Below the pieces are notes generated by a model. The model did not search any database. It was given only the letters and a program-made list of their open reading frames with translations, and was not told where the DNA came from. From NCBI GenBank assembly GCA_017434755.1, contig JAFRER010000006.1, positions 97,886-161,885 of the forward strand: a DNA stretch of 64,000 nucleotides, written 5' to 3'. Source of the stretch: Oscillospiraceae bacterium. GTDB lineage: Bacteria; Bacillota; Clostridia; Oscillospirales; Oscillospiraceae. This document shows, in pieces, positions 24,393 to 33,840 of this stretch. Numbering within the stretch: position 1 is the stretch's first letter; every line of letters begins with the position of its first letter. A program made the translations under genes and the position numbers.

Positions 24393-24998
24393 ATGAGTCT
24401 GCTTAGCAAAGAAAAACTGAGAGAGCTGACAGAGCTTGCAAAGGCCTATGCCGAGGAGCGCCTTGCTGCGAACGCAGCAAAACCCTATGCGTCGCGGGAA
24501 GATGAGAGGCCCGGCAGAACCGCTTTTTCTCAATCGCAATACAGATACAGCATTCAGAGCTCCGAGGTGATCGAACTCGACAGTGTGATGGGCGATCTCT
24601 CCGACAAAAGCGCCGTTCAGAGAGCAAAGGAGTTCGTGAACCGTCACAGGAAAAAGACCTTTGTGGAAAAGCTCCTGGAGCACGCCGGGGAGAAGAACAT
24701 GTCATCCAAAGACCTGTACAAGTCGGCGCAGATCGACCGGAAACTGTTCTCCAAGATGCAGAACGATCCGGCATACAAGCCTTCACGCGACACGTGCCTG
24801 GCGCTGGCTTATGCGCTCGGGCTCAGCTTTGACGAAGCGGCAGACCTTCTCTCCCGCGCAGGATACAGCTTCTCGGAAAGCAGCAGACGGGATATCCTTC
24901 TTCAGTATTTTTTCATGAAGGGTTGCTGCGATCTCGACACGGTAAACGAAGTGCTGTATACGCTCGGGGAGAGGATCCTCGGAGGAAGCCGCTTCTGA
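24393..24998 (+). CDS. Phage-type XRE-like helical regulator
   Basis: About 201 aa. The C-terminal half matches a common family: FVEKLLEHAGEKNMSSKDLYKSAQIDRKLFSKM, then YKPSRDTCLALAYALGLSFDEAADLLSRAGYSFS and an end like DILLQYFFMKGCCDLDTVNEVL. This helix-turn-helix-like module is frequent in Clostridia beside macrodomain, TerD and phage-defence genes. The N-terminal half is a charged linker. I choose the ATG at 24393 for its GAGGAG site; an in-frame ATG at 24363 is possible. Confidence 0.75.
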   Translation: MSLLSKEKLRELTELAKAYAEERLAANAAKPYASREDERPGRTAFSQSQYRYSIQSSEVIELDSVMGDLSDKSAVQRAKEFVNRHRKKTFVEKLLEHAGEKNMSSKDLYKSAQIDRKLFSKMQNDPAYKPSRDTCLALAYALGLSFDEAADLLSRAGYSFSESSRRDILLQYFFMKGCCDLDTVNEVLYTLGERILGGSRF

Positions 24999-25094
24999 GC
25001 TGTCGCCTTTAAAGCGACCAGTTCCATACTCCTTTCTGTTACACTTGGTCTGCAGAGTAAAAGCAGCCATGTGCGGACGGAAAGGAGTATTTTT

Positions 25095-26534
25095 ATGACA
25101 GTACGTGATGCAATAAAAGCCTATGCGGGCAGTGTGAACGAACACAGGAACGAACTGTTTTTTCCTCTTATTGCGGAGGACTGCGTGTATTTCAGCAGAG
25201 GAAAGGAGCGCGCCCGCGGAAAAGAGGCGATATGTGCGATCCTTCATGATATCTCCGACCACTGGGAGGATACGTATATCCATGTCTGGCCTGCGGAGAT
25301 AACGGAAAGCGGCAATGCCTCCTATGCGGCGGGGGAGCCCTGTGCCGTGGTCGCAATGATGGATGAATACAGCTGCGCGGGCTTTTTCACCATGGCCCTC
25401 AACGAAGAAGGACAGGTCGGCACGATGGATTTCAGCGTCGATTCGTCTGTCCGCTTCAAGGTGGACGGTGCGGAGGAAACGGCGTTCTCTCATACGCACT
25501 TCCCGAAGGATGCCGCGGACGCGCTCGTCATACGCGCCGTGGGAAAGGGAGTATTCGCCCGGGATGAGTACCTCGGCCTCCACTATGTGGAAACGGACGT
25601 GGGGATCGAGCTCACAAGGGAACTCTTCAATTACATAGAGAAGTATGTGTTCGAGGATTTCAACAATAAGATGTTCAATGCCGCGGCCTATATGTTTGCC
25701 ATCGGCATGGCGTATGACTTTTACCGGCGGACGGGCGTGCTGCTCTTCAGATTCGATGCCCCTGCCGCAGACGAGAGGGACGTCCCGAAGGTTCCCGATG
25801 AATACACCGCCTGGATCCGCGAAGGCTATGAGACCGGAAAGGACCTTTTCACCGCATATCTGGAATACAAAGACAACCGCGGCAATGACGGGACCGATTA
25901 TGACAGGGAGCTGCGAAATTCCTTCATAGCGCTGTTCAATATGGGCACCATAAAAGCCGACAGGGATATAGACAGAGGACTGCTGAACACGGAACTGGAA
26001 GACACTATCGCGCCGAGACTCGCCCGTGTCGGACCCGACGGGACCATGCTCGAAAGCATAGGACCTCTCGACTTTATCCCGGAGATCCTAAGCATCAGCT
26101 CCGAAGTCGCGTCGGAGATGTATGCGAAACTGAAAGAGTTCGGAGAAAGCAGGCTCTATACCTGCGAGAATATCGTGAGGAACACGCTGGTCTTCTGCGC
26201 CTATGCGGGGATAGGTGCCGTCCTGCTCTGGAAAGAGAACGGAAAGAAACTTCCCGAGGGGAATATCGTGGAGATCCTCTGCAGGCCCCGCGGCCTTTAC
26301 TACATGGATGAGCATGTCCATGACAGGCTGGGTATGCCCTATGAGACAGAGGAGGCGCAGGCGCTGGCAAAGCATCTGTTCCTGCTGAGAGATGTTCTCA
26401 TGGAAGTGCTCCGAAGAGGAGGATTCGACCCGATAGAGATGAACGAAAACTTCAAGGGCATGTACGACTACGGAATGGTGTGGGCGATGGAGCACCTCGG
26501 AATAAAGCACCATGCCGGCGGAACAGGCGAATGA
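25095..26534 (+). CDS. Protein with N-terminal SnoaL-like domain, unknown
   Basis: 479 aa, no signal peptide. Residues 1-125 look like an NTF2/SnoaL-type cone fold (IKAYAGSVNEHRNELFFPLIAEDCVYFSRGKERARGKEAI, then HVWPAEITESGNASYAAGE). The remaining 350 residues are unfamiliar; they contain DFNNKMFNAAAYMFAIGMAYDFY and ENIVRNTLVFCAYAGIGAVLLW and are mostly helical. AAAGGAG precedes the ATG at 25095. The spacer 24999-25094 shows no hairpin. It stands alone before the hicAB promoter. Function unknown. Confidence 0.75.
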   Translation: MTVRDAIKAYAGSVNEHRNELFFPLIAEDCVYFSRGKERARGKEAICAILHDISDHWEDTYIHVWPAEITESGNASYAAGEPCAVVAMMDEYSCAGFFTMALNEEGQVGTMDFSVDSSVRFKVDGAEETAFSHTHFPKDAADALVIRAVGKGVFARDEYLGLHYVETDVGIELTRELFNYIEKYVFEDFNNKMFNAAAYMFAIGMAYDFYRRTGVLLFRFDAPAADERDVPKVPDEYTAWIREGYETGKDLFTAYLEYKDNRGNDGTDYDRELRNSFIALFNMGTIKADRDIDRGLLNTELEDTIAPRLARVGPDGTMLESIGPLDFIPEILSISSEVASEMYAKLKEFGESRLYTCENIVRNTLVFCAYAGIGAVLLWKENGKKLPEGNIVEILCRPRGLYYMDEHVHDRLGMPYETEEAQALAKHLFLLRDVLMEVLRRGGFDPIEMNENFKGMYDYGMVWAMEHLGIKHHAGGTGE

Positions 26535-26559
26535 GCGGCAGGGATCCCGAAAAGCAGAG

Positions 26560-26610
26560 TTGACAAAACCGGAAAGAATGCTATAGTATATGTAACTGAA
26601 TGTCAGTTAC
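26560..26610 (+). promoter_or_regulatory. hicAB promoter and palindromic operator
   Basis: TTGACA (26560-26565) and TATAGT (26582-26587) are 16 bases apart. A perfect palindrome, GTAACTGA-ATG-TCAGTTAC (26592-26610), overlaps the expected transcription start and ends 15 bases before hicA. This is where HicB, or the HicAB complex, would bind for autoregulation. Confidence 0.75.
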
Positions 26611-26625
26611 GGAAGAAAGGCACAT

Positions 26626-26892
26626 ATGAGCAAAGAGGAAAAAATGATCGAGAGGCTCAAAGCCCTTCCGTCCGATTACACATTCACGGAGGCGCGGACG
26701 CTGGCAGGCCGCTTCGGATATAAGGAAATGAGCAAAGGGAGCACTTCCGGCTCAAGGGTCCTGTTCTGCCGCGAGCGGGACGGCCGCAAGATCCTTCTGC
26801 ACAAGCCGCATCCCGGCGATGTTATGAAGCTGTATGCCGTCCGGCAGCTGCTGGCCGCGTTCAGGGGGAACGGAGATATCGATGAAGAATAA
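26626..26892 (+). CDS. hicA: HicA-like toxin
   Basis: 88 aa. Short basic protein with FTEARTLAGRFGYKEMSKGSTSGSRVLFCRE followed by ILLHKPHPGDVMKLYAVRQLL. This is the double-stranded-RNA-binding-like HicA fold, an mRNA interferase; the usual GSH catalytic tripeptide is replaced by GSR here, as in some divergent members, so activity is not assured. It overlaps hicB by 11 bases. Confidence 0.8.
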   Translation: MSKEEKMIERLKALPSDYTFTEARTLAGRFGYKEMSKGSTSGSRVLFCRERDGRKILLHKPHPGDVMKLYAVRQLLAAFRGNGDIDEE

Positions 26893-27226
26893 TATGATCG
26901 AATACAAGGGCTATTGGACAAAGGTCGAATTCAGCGCGGAGGACAGGGTACTCTACGGGAAGATAGAGGGCATCGCCGATCTGGTGAACTTCGAATGCGA
27001 GGATCCCGGCAGGGTCGAGGAGGAGTTCCGGCAGGCGGTCGACGATTATCTTGCATTCTGCAGAGATCTCGGGAAAGACCCGGAAAAGCCGTACAAAGGC
27101 GTGTTCAACGTGCGCGTCTCTCCGGAGCTTCACCGCAGGGCTGCCGCCGCAGCAGACAGCCGGGGCGAAACGCTTAACGCCTTCGTTGCGCAGGCGATCA
27201 GCGCCGCGGTGGACGGGAGAACCTGA
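26882..27226 (+). CDS. hicB: HicB-like antitoxin
   Basis: 114 aa. The N-terminal partial RNase H-like domain is seen as YKGYWTKVEFSAEDRVLYGKIEGI ... FECEDPGRVEEEFRQAVDDYLAFC. The C-terminal ribbon-helix-helix is FNVRVSPELHRRAAAAADSRGETLNAFVAQAI. It neutralises HicA and represses the operon through the palindrome at 26592. The ATG at 26882 has GGAG six bases upstream, inside hicA. A conserved hairpin-box element follows 35 bases after the stop. Confidence 0.85.
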   Translation: MKNNMIEYKGYWTKVEFSAEDRVLYGKIEGIADLVNFECEDPGRVEEEFRQAVDDYLAFCRDLGKDPEKPYKGVFNVRVSPELHRRAAAAADSRGETLNAFVAQAISAAVDGRT

Positions 27227-27260
27227 AAGCGTCCGGTCGGTTTCAGCGGAGCAAATGACA

Positions 27261-27314
27261 AAGGGCAGGGGAGTTATCCTCTGCCCTTTATATCGCTTAG
27301 GCTGGTTTACATAA
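27261..27314 (+). repeat. Hairpin + GGTTTACATAA element, copy 6
   Basis: Hairpin 27261-27288 has arms AAGGGCAGGGGA / TCCTCTGCCCTT (one G-U pair, loop GTTA), nearly the same sequence as copies 2 and 3 some 23 kb away. GGTTTACATAA follows at 27304-27314 after 15 bases. It sits directly behind hicAB, a module type often carried in mobile cassette arrays. Confidence 0.78.
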
Positions 27315-27419
27315 TTTTCTTTCTTTTTCGAGCCATATGCGGGATATATGATAATGCGTATAATATATGTATTTCCTTTTTCCGGGTGTGTATGCTATGC
27401 TTCCCACATATTTGACAGG

Positions 27420-27678
27420 GCGTTGAGGAAGACAGGCCGCGAAAGAATGCAGTCACAGAGAGCCGGGGGCGGTGGAAGCCCGGTACGGGCGCTTTCGAAC
27501 GGGAACACTTCGGAGCCGCGAACCCAAAGCGTTTTGCGAGTAGGGGAGCCGTGTACCCCGCGTTAAGGGGCAGGGGATTGTCAGATCCCGACGAGTGACC
27601 GCTTCGGCGGTAAAAAAGGTGGCACCACGGATGCGCAGCTTTCCGTCCTTTTGGGATGGAGAAGCTGCCGATTTTTTT
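27420..27678 (+). ncRNA. T-box riboswitch (probably asparagine) of asnB
   Basis: Stem I features include AGAGAGC and GGTGGAAGCCCGG; the T-box sequence AGGTGGCACCACGG lies at about 27616-27630. The terminator is GCAGCT...GGGATGGAGAAGCTGC plus seven T (27635-27678). Uncharged tRNA would stabilise the antiterminator and allow asnB transcription. The triplet AAC at 27504-27506, just before ACTTCGGAGC, sits where the specifier is expected and would read Asn, fitting the downstream gene. The 5' edge is approximate. Confidence 0.9.
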
Positions 27679-27697
27679 ATCCGGAGGTGCATTTTTC

Positions 27698-29281
27698 ATG
27701 TGTTGTGTAATGGGTTTTTCCTCGCCGCTGTATTCGGAGGAGCAGATCCGGCCGTATTTCGCGCGGACCAGGTCCCGCGGGCCGGACGATACGAGGTTTG
27801 AGAAAGCGGGAGACGGTCTTCTTTCCTTTCACCGTCTCGCCATCATGGGGCTGCACGACAGCGGCATGCAGCCCTTCAGCCTCGGCAGGAACAAGGTGGT
27901 CTGCAACGGCGAGCTCTACGGCTGGCGCAGGCAGAGACGGGATCTCGAATCCAAGGGCTATACCTTTGCCAGCGGGTCCGACTGCGAGCTGCTCCTGCCG
28001 CTGTATAAGGAGTACGGGCTCGACATGTTCAAAGTTCTGGACGCGGAGTTCGCCCTGATCCTCTATGACGGCGAGCGGGACGTGATGATCGCGGGGCGGG
28101 ACCCCATCGGCATCCGGCCGCTGTATTACGGATACTTTTCCGACGGCAGCATCGCCTTCGCCAGCGAGGCGCAGAACCTTGTGGGCCTGTGCGGGAAGAT
28201 CATGCCCTTCCCGCCGGGACATTACTGGGACGGCACAAAGTTCGTGCGTTACGCCGATCTCACCACCGTGGACGAATACCTGCCGGACGATCTGGAAACC
28301 ATCTGCGCGAACATCCGCGAGAAGCTGATCGCCGGCGTGGAGAAGCGGCTGGACGCGGACGCGCCCCTGGGCTTCCTGCTCTCGGGCGGGCTGGATTCAA
28401 GCCTTGTCTGCGCCATCTCGGCAAAGCTGCTGGGCCGCAAGATCCGGACCTTCGCCATCGGCATGGACATCGACCCCATCGACCTCAAATACGCGCAGAT
28501 CGCCGCGGACTACATGGGCGCGGAGCACACGGCCTTCCACATGACGCGGGAGGACGTGCTCGAGGCGCTGGACGAGGTCATCCGCATGCTCGGCACCTGG
28601 GACATCACCACCATCCGCGCCAGCCTGGGCATGTATCTGTGCTGCAAGGCCATCCATGAGAACACGGACATCCGCGTGCTGATGACGGGCGAGATCTCCG
28701 ATGAGCTCTTCGGCTACAAGTACACGGACTTCGCCCCCTCGGCGGAGGCCTTCCAGACCGAGGCGAAGAAGCGGATCGACGAGCTGCACATGTACGACGT
28801 CCTGCGGGCCGACCGCTGCATCTCCGTCAACTCGCTGGAGGCGCGGGTGCCCTTCGGCGACCTGGACTTCGTGAGATACGTGATGCGCATCGACCCGAAG
28901 CTCAAGATCAACACCTACGGCATGGGCAAATACCTCCTGCGCCACGCCTTCGAGAAGGACGGCATCCTCCCGGACGAGATCCTCTGGCGGCAGAAGGCGG
29001 CCTTTTCCGACGCCGTGGGCCACTCGATGGTGGACGACCTGAAGGAGTATGCCGAAACGGTGTACAGCGACGAGGCCTTCCGCGAAGGCTGCAAAAAGTA
29101 TTCCTACCGCCCGCCCTTCACGAAGGAGAGCCTGCTCTACCGGGACATCTTCGAGAAGCACTATCCCGGCCAGGCGGAGATGATCGCCGATTTCTGGATG
29201 CCGAACCCCGACTGGGAGGGCTGCAAGGTGGACGATCCCTCCGCAAGGGTGCTCTCCAACTACGGCGCCAGCGGCAAGTGA
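27698..29281 (+). CDS. asnB: Asparagine synthetase (glutamine-hydrolysing)
   Basis: 527 aa, full length. The N-terminal glutaminase begins MCCVMGF with the nucleophile Cys at residue 2 (most homologues have MCGI or MCSI), followed by SFHRLAIMG and VVCNGELYGW. The synthetase domain has the PP-loop FLLSGGLDSSLVCAI (about 225-240), TGEISDELFGY and LEARVPFGDLDFV. It makes asparagine from aspartate, glutamine and ATP. GGAGG precedes the ATG; the T-box leader couples expression to tRNA-Asn charging. Confidence 0.95.
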   Translation: MCCVMGFSSPLYSEEQIRPYFARTRSRGPDDTRFEKAGDGLLSFHRLAIMGLHDSGMQPFSLGRNKVVCNGELYGWRRQRRDLESKGYTFASGSDCELLLPLYKEYGLDMFKVLDAEFALILYDGERDVMIAGRDPIGIRPLYYGYFSDGSIAFASEAQNLVGLCGKIMPFPPGHYWDGTKFVRYADLTTVDEYLPDDLETICANIREKLIAGVEKRLDADAPLGFLLSGGLDSSLVCAISAKLLGRKIRTFAIGMDIDPIDLKYAQIAADYMGAEHTAFHMTREDVLEALDEVIRMLGTWDITTIRASLGMYLCCKAIHENTDIRVLMTGEISDELFGYKYTDFAPSAEAFQTEAKKRIDELHMYDVLRADRCISVNSLEARVPFGDLDFVRYVMRIDPKLKINTYGMGKYLLRHAFEKDGILPDEILWRQKAAFSDAVGHSMVDDLKEYAETVYSDEAFREGCKKYSYRPPFTKESLLYRDIFEKHYPGQAEMIADFWMPNPDWEGCKVDDPSARVLSNYGASGK

Positions 29282-29475
29282 GGCCCCGCACCATACGGAG
29301 CGGATGCGGACTTAACGGATTAAATATGTTTTCCGTATGATTCTGCGAATTTATCCCGTATTTCACAAGGCGGCGCGTTTGTGATACTCTTTTTCCGTTG
29401 AAAACCAGTTCACGATACCCGGCTGCCGCACCAACTGCCGTACGGCAGCATCATCTTTTTAAGGGGGAACTTCAA

Positions 29476-31569
29476 ATGAGTACTGTACCGGAACTTTTCG
29501 GAAGCATGGTCTTTGACGACAAGGTCATGCGCGCGCGGCTTTCGGCCGATGTATACCACAGCCTGAAGGAGACCATCCGCAAGGGCAAGAAGCTTGACCT
29601 GTCTGTCGCCAACGCGGTGGCGGACGCCATGTGCGCCTGGGCCGTTGAAAACGGCGCCACCCACTTCACCCACTGGTTCCAGCCGCTTACCGGCATCACC
29701 GCCGAGAAGCACGACGGCTTCATCTCTCCCGCGCCGGACAGCCACGTGATCATGAAGTTCTCCGGCAAGGAGCTGATCACCGGCGAGCCGGACGCCTCCA
29801 GCTTCCCCAGCGGCGGCCTGCGGGCCACCTTCGAGGCCAGGGGCTATACGGCCTGGGACCCCACCTCCTATGCCTTCATCAAGGAGAAGACCCTCTGCAT
29901 CCCCACGGCCTTCTGCTCCTACGGCGGCGAGGCGCTGGATAAGAAAACGCCCCTGCTGCGCTCCATGGAGGCGCTGAACAGGGAGGCGCTGCGGGTGCTG
30001 CATCTGTTCGGCAACGCGGACGTCAAACGCGTGGTCACCAACGTGGGCCCCGAGCAGGAGTACTTCCTCGTGGACCGGGAGATGTACCTGAAGCGGAAGG
30101 ACCTCATCTATACGGGCAGAACGCTCTTCGGCGCCAAGCCCCCCAAGGGCCAGGAGCTCGAGGACCATTACTTCGGCGCCATCAAGCCCCGCGTGAAGGC
30201 CTTTATGGAGGAGCTCAACGAGGAGCTCTGGAAGCTCGGCATCTATGCCAAGACCGAGCATAACGAGGTGGCCCCGTGCCAGCACGAGCTCGCCCCGATC
30301 TTCACGGTGACCAACGTGGCCGCCGACCATAACCAGCTTACCATGGAGATCATGAAGAAAGTCGCCCGCAAGCATGACCTCATGTGTCTCCTGCATGAAA
30401 AGCCCTTCGCGGGTGTGAACGGCAGCGGCAAGCACAACAACTGGTCCATGTCCACCGACACGGGCGTGAACCTGCTCAGCCCCGGCGACACGCCCTATGA
30501 GAACGCGCAGTTTCTCGTCTTCCTCACGGCGGTCATCAAGGCCGTGGACGAGTATCAGGGACTGCTGCGGCTGAGCGTCGCCTCGGCGGGCAACGACCAC
30601 CGTCTCGGCGCCAACGAGGCGCCTCCGGCCGTCATCTCCATCTTCCTCGGGGATGAGCTCACCGCCGTGCTCGACGCCATCGAGAAGGACGCGCCTTACA
30701 TCGGAGCGGAGAAGCGCCCCCTGCGCCTTGGCGCGGACGTGCTGCCTCTCTTCTCCCGCGACTCCACCGACCGCAACAGGACCTCGCCCTTCGCCTTTAC
30801 CGGCAACAAGTTCGAGTTCCGCATGGTCGGCTCCAACGATTCCATCTCCTGCGCCAACATCATGCTCAACGCCGCCGTGGCCGAGGCGCTCAAGCAGTTC
30901 GCCGATCAGCTGGAGAGCGGGGAAGGGGACTTCGACACGCGCCTGCATGAGCTGATCAGGGAGAACATCTCCGCCCACAAGCGGATCCTCTTCAACGGCA
31001 ACGGCTATGACGATTCCTGGATCAGGGAGGCCACCGAGGTCCGCGGCCTGCTGAACCTGCGCACCACGCCGGACGCGATGCAGGCCGTCCTGCACCCGGA
31101 GAACGTGGACATGCTCATCCGCCACGGGATCTTCACTGAGAGGGAGATCATGTCCCGCTATGAGATCTCGCTGGAAAACTACGTGCGCACCGTGCGCATC
31201 GAGGCGCTCACCATGGTGGACATGGCCCGCCGGGAGATCCTGCCGGCCGTCATCCGCTGGCGCTCCGAGCTCGCTGCCGCGCTGGGCGTGTCCAAATCGG
31301 TGATGCCGGGCGCCCCCTGCGCCTGCGAGGTGAAGACCCTGACGCGTCTTGCCGAGCTGACCGACGGGATCGACGCCGCCATCGAGACGCTGGCCGCATG
31401 CATCACGGAAGGCGAGAGCGGCGACATCACGGCCCAGGCCTTCTTCATCCGCGATAAGGTGATCCCGGATATGGACGCGCTGCGCAAGCTCTGCGACGAG
31501 GCCGAGACCCTCACCGCCGCCGACCGCTGGCCCTTCCCGACCTACGGCGACCTGCTCTTCGGCGTGTGA
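29476..31569 (+). CDS. glnN: Glutamine synthetase type III
   Basis: 697 aa, the usual GSIII length. Visible motifs: [54 protein letters not shown] (metal Glu), [27 protein letters not shown] and [17 protein letters not shown]. It amidates glutamate with ammonia and feeds asnB with glutamine. AAGGGGG lies before the ATG at 29476. The spacer 29282-29475 contains a CATACGGA / TCCGTATG inverted repeat about 29290-29338 that may end asnB transcription; no GlnR operator was recognised. Confidence 0.96.
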   Translation: MSTVPELFGSMVFDDKVMRARLSADVYHSLKETIRKGKKLDLSVANAVADAMCAWAVENGATHFTHWFQPLTGITAEKHDGFISPAPDSHVIMKFSGKELITGEPDASSFPSGGLRATFEARGYTAWDPTSYAFIKEKTLCIPTAFCSYGGEALDKKTPLLRSMEALNREALRVLHLFGNADVKRVVTNVGPEQEYFLVDREMYLKRKDLIYTGRTLFGAKPPKGQELEDHYFGAIKPRVKAFMEELNEELWKLGIYAKTEHNEVAPCQHELAPIFTVTNVAADHNQLTMEIMKKVARKHDLMCLLHEKPFAGVNGSGKHNNWSMSTDTGVNLLSPGDTPYENAQFLVFLTAVIKAVDEYQGLLRLSVASAGNDHRLGANEAPPAVISIFLGDELTAVLDAIEKDAPYIGAEKRPLRLGADVLPLFSRDSTDRNRTSPFAFTGNKFEFRMVGSNDSISCANIMLNAAVAEALKQFADQLESGEGDFDTRLHELIRENISAHKRILFNGNGYDDSWIREATEVRGLLNLRTTPDAMQAVLHPENVDMLIRHGIFTEREIMSRYEISLENYVRTVRIEALTMVDMARREILPAVIRWRSELAAALGVSKSVMPGAPCACEVKTLTRLAELTDGIDAAIETLAACITEGESGDITAQAFFIRDKVIPDMDALRKLCDEAETLTAADRWPFPTYGDLLFGV

Positions 31570-31590
31570 TCGGAAGCTGAACAGAAAAAC

Positions 31591-31624
31591 AGAACGGGAG
31601 TGCGGTTTCGCACTCCCGTTCTCT
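31591..31624 (+). terminator. glnN terminator
   Basis: AGAACGGGAGTGC-GGTTTC-GCACTCCCGTTCT then CTT. The same stem (GGGAGTGC / GCACTCCC) occurs at 33262-33290 and half of it at 35779-35787, each time directly before a GTCATCC repeat, so it travels with the repeat. Confidence 0.85.
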
Positions 31625-31625
31625 T

Positions 31626-31812
31626 GTCATCCTAAGTGCAGTGCAGCGGAGTCCAAGGATCTTCCCCCCCCTGTCATCCTGAGCGGAGCCTGTTCGGTCC
31701 AAATCTTTGATTTGGGGTCAACCGAACGGCCGCAACAGCTTCCCGGCGAGTTCAAGCACAGCGAGGGACGAGCCGCTGGAAGCGAACTGCCCGAAGCGAT
31801 TCGAAGGATCTT
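31626..31812 (+). repeat. Palindromic repeat cluster A (short + long-loop copy)
   Basis: A short copy, GTCATCCTAAG...CCAAGGATCTT (31626-31663), is followed by a long-loop copy (31673-31812). In the long copy the GTCATCCTGAGCGGAG and TCGAAGGATCTT arms enclose about 110 bases. These contain the hairpins GTTCGGT...ACCGAAC with inner CCAAATC-TTT-GATTTGG, and a second GC-rich fold. The inner part is identical in clusters B and C. Confidence 0.88.
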
Positions 31813-31825
31813 GCCCGTATCATCC

Positions 31826-31854
31826 TTGCTGACAGCCGGGTTTCATGATACAAT
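31826..31854 (+). promoter_or_regulatory. Promoter for the ATP-grasp gene
   Basis: TTGCTG (31826-31831), 17 bases, TACAAT (31849-31854) with TG two bases upstream. It begins 14 bases after repeat cluster A. Confidence 0.6.
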
Positions 31855-31921
31855 AAAACTCTCTTATTCCGCAGCATTCGGTTTGCGCAGCCTGCCTGAT
31901 CGGCGTTTACGGAGGTCCGCC

Positions 31922-33103
31922 ATGAATTTCATTTTTATCTCGCCGGCCTATCCCGTCACCTGCACACGCTTCTGCGAGCGCCTGAGCGAACTGGGCGTGA
32001 ACGTGCTCGGGATCGGAGATGTTGCCTATGATGCCCTGAACGGTCCGCTGAAGAGCGCTCTCACGGAGTATTACTATGTTCAGTCGCTGGAAGACTATGA
32101 ACAGGTATACCACGCCGTGGCGTATTTCGTATACCATTACGGCCGGGCGGACTGGCTGGAATCGCTGAACGAATACTGGCTCCCCATGGAAGCGCGGCTT
32201 CGCGCGGATTTCAACGTTCCCCACGGCACCCGGGAGTCCGGGATCGATACCCTGATCCGGAAGTCGGAAATGAAGAGAGTCTTCCTCAAGGCGGGCATCC
32301 CCACCGCGCGCCAGCACATCGTATCGGATCTTGCATCCGGGCGGGCCTTCGCCGCGCAGACGGGTTATCCCGTGATCGTGAAGCCGGATATCGGCGTGGG
32401 GGCAAACGGTGCGCAGAAGCTGAAGACGGAGGAGGAACTGTCCGCGTTTTACGAGGAGCTTCCGGACGGACCCTATGTCATGGAGGAATTCCTGTACGGG
32501 GATATCTGCACCTACGACGCGGTGATCGGCCCGGACGGCGAGCCGCTGTTCGAATCCTCAAGCACCTATGCCCCCGTCCTCGACTCGGTGCAGAAGGACG
32601 AGGATATCATCATTTACGCGGCAGCCGAAGTCCCTCCGCAGCTGCTGGATCTGGGAAGGCGGACAGTCAGGGCCTTCGGTGTGGACAGCCGCTTTGTCCA
32701 CTTTGAGTTCATTCAGCTGGCAAAGGACATGGACGGCATCGGAAAAGCGGGGGATTATGCCGTGATGGAGGTCAACATGCGCCCCGCGGGCGGGCATGAT
32801 CCCGATCTGATGAATTATGCCCGGTCGGCAGACGTTTTCCGGATCTATGCGGAAATGGTCACCTTCGGAAAGAGGCTCCTCCCGGAATCGGAGGACCGCT
32901 ATATCTGTGCCTACGCCGCCCGCAAGGACGGCCATGTCTTCACCCATACCCACGAGGAGATCATGGCCCGCTACGGCGAAGACATCGTGCTGCAGGAGGA
33001 GATGCCGCCGATCGACTGGCCCTCTATGGGACGCTATGTGTATATCGCGCGGTTCAGAACGAAAGAGGAGATGGACCGGTACTGTGATTTTGTACTGGGC
33101 TGA
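31922..33103 (+). CDS. ATP-grasp carboxylate-amine ligase-like protein
   Basis: 393 aa. N-terminal Rossmann-like region (FIFISPAYPVTCTRFCERLSELGVNVLGIGD), then the ATP-grasp fold: AQTGYPVIVKPDIGVGANGA (glycine-rich ATP loop), YVMEEFLYGDICTYDAVIG and the metal site VMEVNMRPAGGHDPDLMNY. Such enzymes ligate a carboxylate to an amine through an acyl phosphate. The substrate is unknown; placement after glnN and asnB only hints at amino-acid chemistry. GGAGG precedes the ATG. It is flanked on both sides by long repeat copies. Confidence 0.88.
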   Translation: MNFIFISPAYPVTCTRFCERLSELGVNVLGIGDVAYDALNGPLKSALTEYYYVQSLEDYEQVYHAVAYFVYHYGRADWLESLNEYWLPMEARLRADFNVPHGTRESGIDTLIRKSEMKRVFLKAGIPTARQHIVSDLASGRAFAAQTGYPVIVKPDIGVGANGAQKLKTEEELSAFYEELPDGPYVMEEFLYGDICTYDAVIGPDGEPLFESSSTYAPVLDSVQKDEDIIIYAAAEVPPQLLDLGRRTVRAFGVDSRFVHFEFIQLAKDMDGIGKAGDYAVMEVNMRPAGGHDPDLMNYARSADVFRIYAEMVTFGKRLLPESEDRYICAYAARKDGHVFTHTHEEIMARYGEDIVLQEEMPPIDWPSMGRYVYIARFRTKEEMDRYCDFVLG

Positions 33104-33111
33104 TCCGTCTT

Positions 33112-33370
33112 TGTCATCTTGAGCGGAGCCTGTTCGGTCCAAATCTTTGATTTGGGGTCAACCGAACGGCCGCAACAGCTTCCCGGCGAGTTCAAGCACA
33201 GCGAGGGACGAGCCGCTGGAAGCGAACTGCCCGAAGCGTAGTCGAAGGATCTGAAATAAAGAGAACGGGAGTGCATTTCAGCACTCCCGTCTTTGTCATC
33301 CTGAGCGTAGTCGAAGGATCTTTTCCCCCCCTGTCATCCTGAGCGTAGCGCAGCGGAGTCGAAGGATCTT
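33112..33370 (+). repeat. Palindromic repeat cluster B (one long, two short copies)
   Basis: The long-loop copy 33112-33252 has the same inner sequence as cluster A. The terminator hairpin GAACGGGAGTGC...GCACTCCCG comes next, then short copies at 33295-33322 (GTCATCCTGAGCGTAGTCGA...) and 33333-33370. The cluster begins nine bases after the ATP-grasp stop and ends nine bases before the DUF3021 gene, filling the whole gap between convergent genes. Confidence 0.9.
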
Positions 33371-33378
33371 ATTGCTTT

Positions 33379-33834
33379 TTACGTCTCCTGCTCATCCGTC
33401 CCGTGCAGCCGCTGGAAGGCCAGAAGCTCCTCGTTCGCGTGCTTCGCCTGGGCGCTGTTCACTGCCCAGGAAAACAGGAAGACCAGCACGAATATCACCA
33501 GCACGCTCCCGGCGATCCCCAGCACCACGGCGGGGCGGGAGGTGTCAAATACCGGGATGGCGAACGCAAGCCCCAGCATCACGGCCTCCGTCAGCAGAAA
33601 CTGCAGGACCTTGCGCAGGATCATCCCGCGGGGCGAAAGCTCCTTCCGCGACCACATCACGAGGCTCGGGACCATGCAGCAGGCGGCGTAGAACATGGGG
33701 GAGAGAAGGCTGTCATATCCGAACTGCGCCTCCGGGGCGAAGAGGGAGCCCAGAATATATATGGCAAAGGTGATCAGCGTGGTAAGCGTGAAAAACAGCA
33801 AAAGGATACGGAGCATGAACTGTTTGAATGCCAT
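33379..33834 (-). CDS. DUF3021 membrane protein
   Basis: 151 aa with four hydrophobic helices (LLLFFTLTTLITFAIYILG, then MFYAACCMVPSLVMW, VMLGLAFAIPVF and VLVIFVLVFLFSWAVN). The length and layout match DUF3021, whose genes are nearly always paired with a LytTR regulator in Bacillota. It starts six bases after the LytTR stop. The pair is thought to form a membrane-linked regulatory unit; signal unknown. Confidence 0.88.
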   Translation of the reverse strand: MAFKQFMLRILLLFFTLTTLITFAIYILGSLFAPEAQFGYDSLLSPMFYAACCMVPSLVMWSRKELSPRGMILRKVLQFLLTEAVMLGLAFAIPVFDTSRPAVVLGIAGSVLVIFVLVFLFSWAVNSAQAKHANEELLAFQRLHGTDEQET

Positions 33835-33840
33835 ATGCCG

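Noticed and set aside
29410-31125. Minus-strand ORF of about 570 codons opposite glnN
   Set aside because: glnN has all family motifs; the opposite frame is compositionally biased and has no start signals.
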